DNA from: Datnioides undecimradiatus
Taxonomy: Eukaryota > Chordata > Actinopteri > Lobotiformes > Datnioididae
Assembly: GCA_008933995.1 (NCBI GenBank)
Contig: WARS01000013.1
Location: forward strand, 2,720,721 to 2,784,720
Length of the DNA: 64,000 nucleotides
Direction: 5' to 3'
The first letter of the stretch is position 1. The number at the start of each line of letters is the position of its first letter. Positions 61,270 through 64,000 of this stretch are shown one piece after another. The notes under the pieces were generated by a model. It was not told where the DNA came from. It searched no databases and saw only the letters and a list, made by a program, of their open reading frames with translations. A program made the position numbers and the translations under genes.

Positions 61270-62190
61270 ATGCATTGAATTTGAAACACTTCAGATTGTC
61301 ATGAATTGTGTATCCCAGTCACACTCAACACATATTACAAAGAGGAAAAAGCCATATTGTGTGTTACACAGTGAAGTGTTTTATTGGCTGGTTTAGATTT
61401 GCATGTTTTGGTTTTTTTTCCATAAATGATTATCACTGATTGAATTGTATTAAAATTACAACAAATTCAGTGTGAAGTCATTCACTGCAGCTGTTGGTAT
61501 TGCTAAATTTCAGTTGAAATGAGACAGAATGAGCTCATATGTTGTCCTTATATTTACGCCCTTGGTGTGGCAGAATATATCATGACTTCCTCCTAAAGCT
61601 ACAGTTTGTTGACACCGGCATAGACCAGTACCTGCAGGTAGGCTACAGTTACAGTTATTAAATTATTTTTCTCTTTACACTGAGAAACCACTACTGATAG
61701 CTGCAGTGGTTACACAAACCAAACTGAATACAAGAGTAAATATTAAAATAAGTTGGTCATACTTTTAGTAACCACCTTTGAGAATCCTGAAAATGTTAAC
61801 GTTATGAAATTAAACTTTTCAAAATGCAGTATTTATTATTTATTTAACTCAACGCTCAAGAATGTCAGTCCTTGGCTCAAGTATATAAAAAAAAACAACA
61901 AAAAAGGGCAACTCATCAGTTTTGTTACATAAATTCAGATTGCTCTAAATGTAGGGACATCTCGGCATTTCTTTTGAGCAACATTTCTGGCATAGTTGGT
62001 ATTTTCCAAAAGATTTTCATGTATTTAAACCCGAAAGTAAACTATACAAATATTTGGTCAGTAGCAAATACTTCCCCCAGTTGTGACTGGCAGTTGAAAA
62101 AGCCTTCAGTACACACACCTGGGAGGCCGCAGAACGGTTAAGTTTTAATATTAATGCGCCAACCCAAAGTTACTGGTCATAAGAGGGAAG
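61270..62190. other. Spacer between manbal and the next promoter
   Basis: AT-rich intergenic DNA with no supported exon. Confidence 0.5.
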
Positions 62191-62195
62191 TGTGT

Positions 62196-62208
62196 GTCGC
62201 CTAGCAAC
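62196..62208 (+). promoter_or_regulatory. RFX-type X-box motif (GTCGCCTAGCAAC)
   Basis: It matches both half-sites of GTNRCC(N)RGYAAC with a 1-nt spacer. It sits at the upstream edge of the CpG-rich block that precedes the candidate first exon. Confidence 0.45.
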
Positions 62209-62209
62209 C

Positions 62210-62888
62210 GATTCTGCTAGCCAGCAATGTAGCTGGCTGTTGTGAAAGATGGGGGATTTATGTGCCGAGCTTTTGTGTCGTGTTGTTGGAACTGCCTTTA
62301 TTACAAAAAAAGCATCTAAATCGTGACTCGGGATGATTTTCAGGAAAGCTTAACGGGCTTGTTGTCGTGCCTGCCAACGCCTCGGTGAATTCAACTCCTA
62401 ACGGCGTCGAGTTACGCAACACGACGTGAATCTCCTCGGCTCCGCCGTAGCTGCGTAAAAAGCGTAAAACCCAGACTCATCATATTTGCCCTCTCGTGTT
62501 TCGTCAGTGATGCACTATCCCGTGCCTTCCCCCCTACGAGGCATGTCTTCTCCGCACCGCACCGCTCCTGCTTCCTCGCATGAATTCACCGCGCTGTCCA
62601 CTCTTCCCAGCTGAACAGGCTACTTCACCGGAGGTTTGGTGCTTGTCCGGCCCACCGCAGCCGCCCGGCAGCTGTGCCCTCTGCTCCTGAAGGCAGTCCC
62701 CGTCATGACCTCCCCTTTCTGCGATTCTGCTGAAATTCACTAAATGGGATTCGTGGCTGGCCCGAGGTTTCCACAGCAACCGGCCATCCGCTTCCATTAT
62801 TTCTCTAATGAGGACAGCCGTAAGGATTTAACACGGTTCCTCGCTGCGCGTCTCTGATTTTTGGGCTGAATCTCAAGACGCGTCAAAG
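62210..62888 (+). other. src: CpG-rich promoter and candidate non-coding first exon of the next gene (probably src)
   Basis: A CpG-dense block of about 650 bp ends in a consensus donor (TCAAAG|GTGAGT, 62889). No long plus-strand frame runs through it, so the exon would be 5' UTR. In human, SRC lies immediately downstream of MANBAL in the same orientation and begins with non-coding exons, which makes src the likely owner. The identity rests on gene order only. Confidence 0.35.
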
Positions 62889-64000
62889 GTGAGTTAATTA
62901 GGCTTGTGGTGTCTTAATGCTAGAGGACGAGGTTGGTTTCGGCATTCCACCGAGGGCTTTTCGGTTTCTGGCTGTGCATTTTCCCCCTGCTGATGTTTTC
63001 CACACAGCGGACGAAAGCCCCCTCTCACACTGACTTGTATTTCATTGTTGCACAGGCCATTCAGTCAGCGGAGCTCGCACATTTGGTCAGTGCCACTCAG
63101 CCTGTGCCAGGGCGACGTTGTTGGCTATTTCCAACAAGCCACACTAAATGCGCACCGTGTGTGCAATGCAATGTCATATTTCGGACTTTATCACGATTGG
63201 AAAAAAAAAATTAAACCCGTCTGTGAAGACGCAGTAAATCGACTGCGCGCAGAAAATAAGAGGCAACAACCCATCGAAATTCAAAATGGAGCTGTAACAG
63301 CACCTGTTTTGATTCATCAGGCCGCATATGCGCTGTATGTGAGCCGAAGCCCACGACAGCCACAGCAGCATTGTCGCCTTTTATCCCCGCTCCCATTCAC
63401 AAATCCCCGTTTACGTGCCTAATGTGGATCGGTTTGGCAAACACGGACTGTTGATGTGTGTGTATGTGTGTGTGTGTTTTTTCTTTTCTCATTCCCTCCC
63501 ATAGCAAAGACATTATCATCTTGACAGCTGCTACTCCTGTAGGCAGCTACTACCCCACCCCTTGTTTCTTTGAAAGCAGCTTTGCTGACAACTGGTGTTT
63601 AATCCCGCGGAAATAGAATTTTAATTATGTGGTTAATCTATTTACAGTTGGTTTGGGCTTTTGGACAAGTTCCAGTGAAATTCCATAAGGCAGAGGATTC
63701 AGGTTTGCTAAACATGAGACGTGAATCATGGAAAAGCTCAACACTGGATGATTAACAGTGGCCAACCTCTGAAGATCTTAGTCTGGAGAGTGGGTTTAAA
63801 CACGTTTGTGGCTTAGAGGGCAGTAACATAATGCCATCGGTCTTAAGGCTGCAACTAAAGAGTGTTTCCATTAGCCATTAATCGACAAAGTGTTTTCTCA
63901 ATTAATTGTTTGGTCTATGGAATCCAAGCAGATATTGGAAAAAAAAAAGATAAATTCATAGTTCCTTTTTTATCTGGCCATCAATATACAAGTCACTGTC
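62889..64000 (+). other. Right-edge DNA, probably first intron of the downstream gene
   Basis: There is no recognisable coding exon. An open frame at 63045-63422 is long but shows no domain or paired splice sites. A short GT-rich run is at about 63455-63477. Confidence 0.4.

Noticed and set aside
62534-62797. 87-codon minus-strand frame in the CpG-rich block
   Set aside because: It has no recognisable domain. GC-rich promoter DNA commonly lacks stops by chance, and the better-supported signal is the plus-strand donor at 62889.
63045-63422. 125-codon plus-strand frame
   Set aside because: There is no domain, acceptor or donor pairing. It lies in what is probably a first intron.

Overview
This is vertebrate nuclear DNA, almost certainly from a ray-finned (teleost) fish. 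The genes have short GT-AG exons. The intergenic DNA is rich in (CA)n and other microsatellites, and it carries retroposon tails typical of teleost genomes. No prokaryotic features (operons, CRISPR arrays, prophage) are present. All gene models below were built by hand from splice sites, reading phase and recognised protein motifs.

Left part (1-17 kb). A minus-strand first coding exon of an unrecognised gene lies at about 2.1-2.3 kb and runs off the left edge. A complete six-exon secreted lipocalin gene follows on the minus strand (3.7-6.3 kb). It resembles the fish toxin-binding-protein / alpha-1-acid-glycoprotein group and can only be seen when exons are joined. A decayed partial copy of its promoter and first two exons lies at 12.7-13.2 kb. 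Between the two are retroposon 3' ends and a two-exon adenosine A3-type receptor gene (9.9-11.2 kb, plus strand). At 15.9-16.6 kb is a single-coding-exon NAT8/camello-type N-acetyltransferase. Some exon-like segments at 13.3-15.5 kb could not be assigned.

Middle (17-37.6 kb). About 20 kb contains no gene I can recognise. It holds microsatellites, dispersed teleost repeats and small hairpins.

Right part (37.9-64 kb). cyp24a1 (vitamin D 24-hydroxylase, 11 coding exons plus a probable 3' UTR exon) is followed by an isolated tRNA-Thr(UGU) gene on the minus strand. Next come a complete ten-exon nfatc2-type transcription factor gene, the small two-coding-exon membrane-protein gene manbal, and a probable non-coding first exon of the next gene, which by human gene order is likely src. 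The human counterparts of this block are all on chromosome 20q, but at separated positions. Counterparts of the left-hand genes lie on human 1p13 (ADORA3) and 2p13 (NAT8). The genes are ordinary members of known families and do not form one pathway. The features most worth a second look are the lipocalin gene with its relic copies, a foldback element in the cyp24a1 3' UTR intron that carries an RFX-type motif, a near-perfect intronic hairpin in cyp24a1, a DRF-for-DRY change in the receptor, and a His-to-Gln change in the NFAT DNA-recognition loop.
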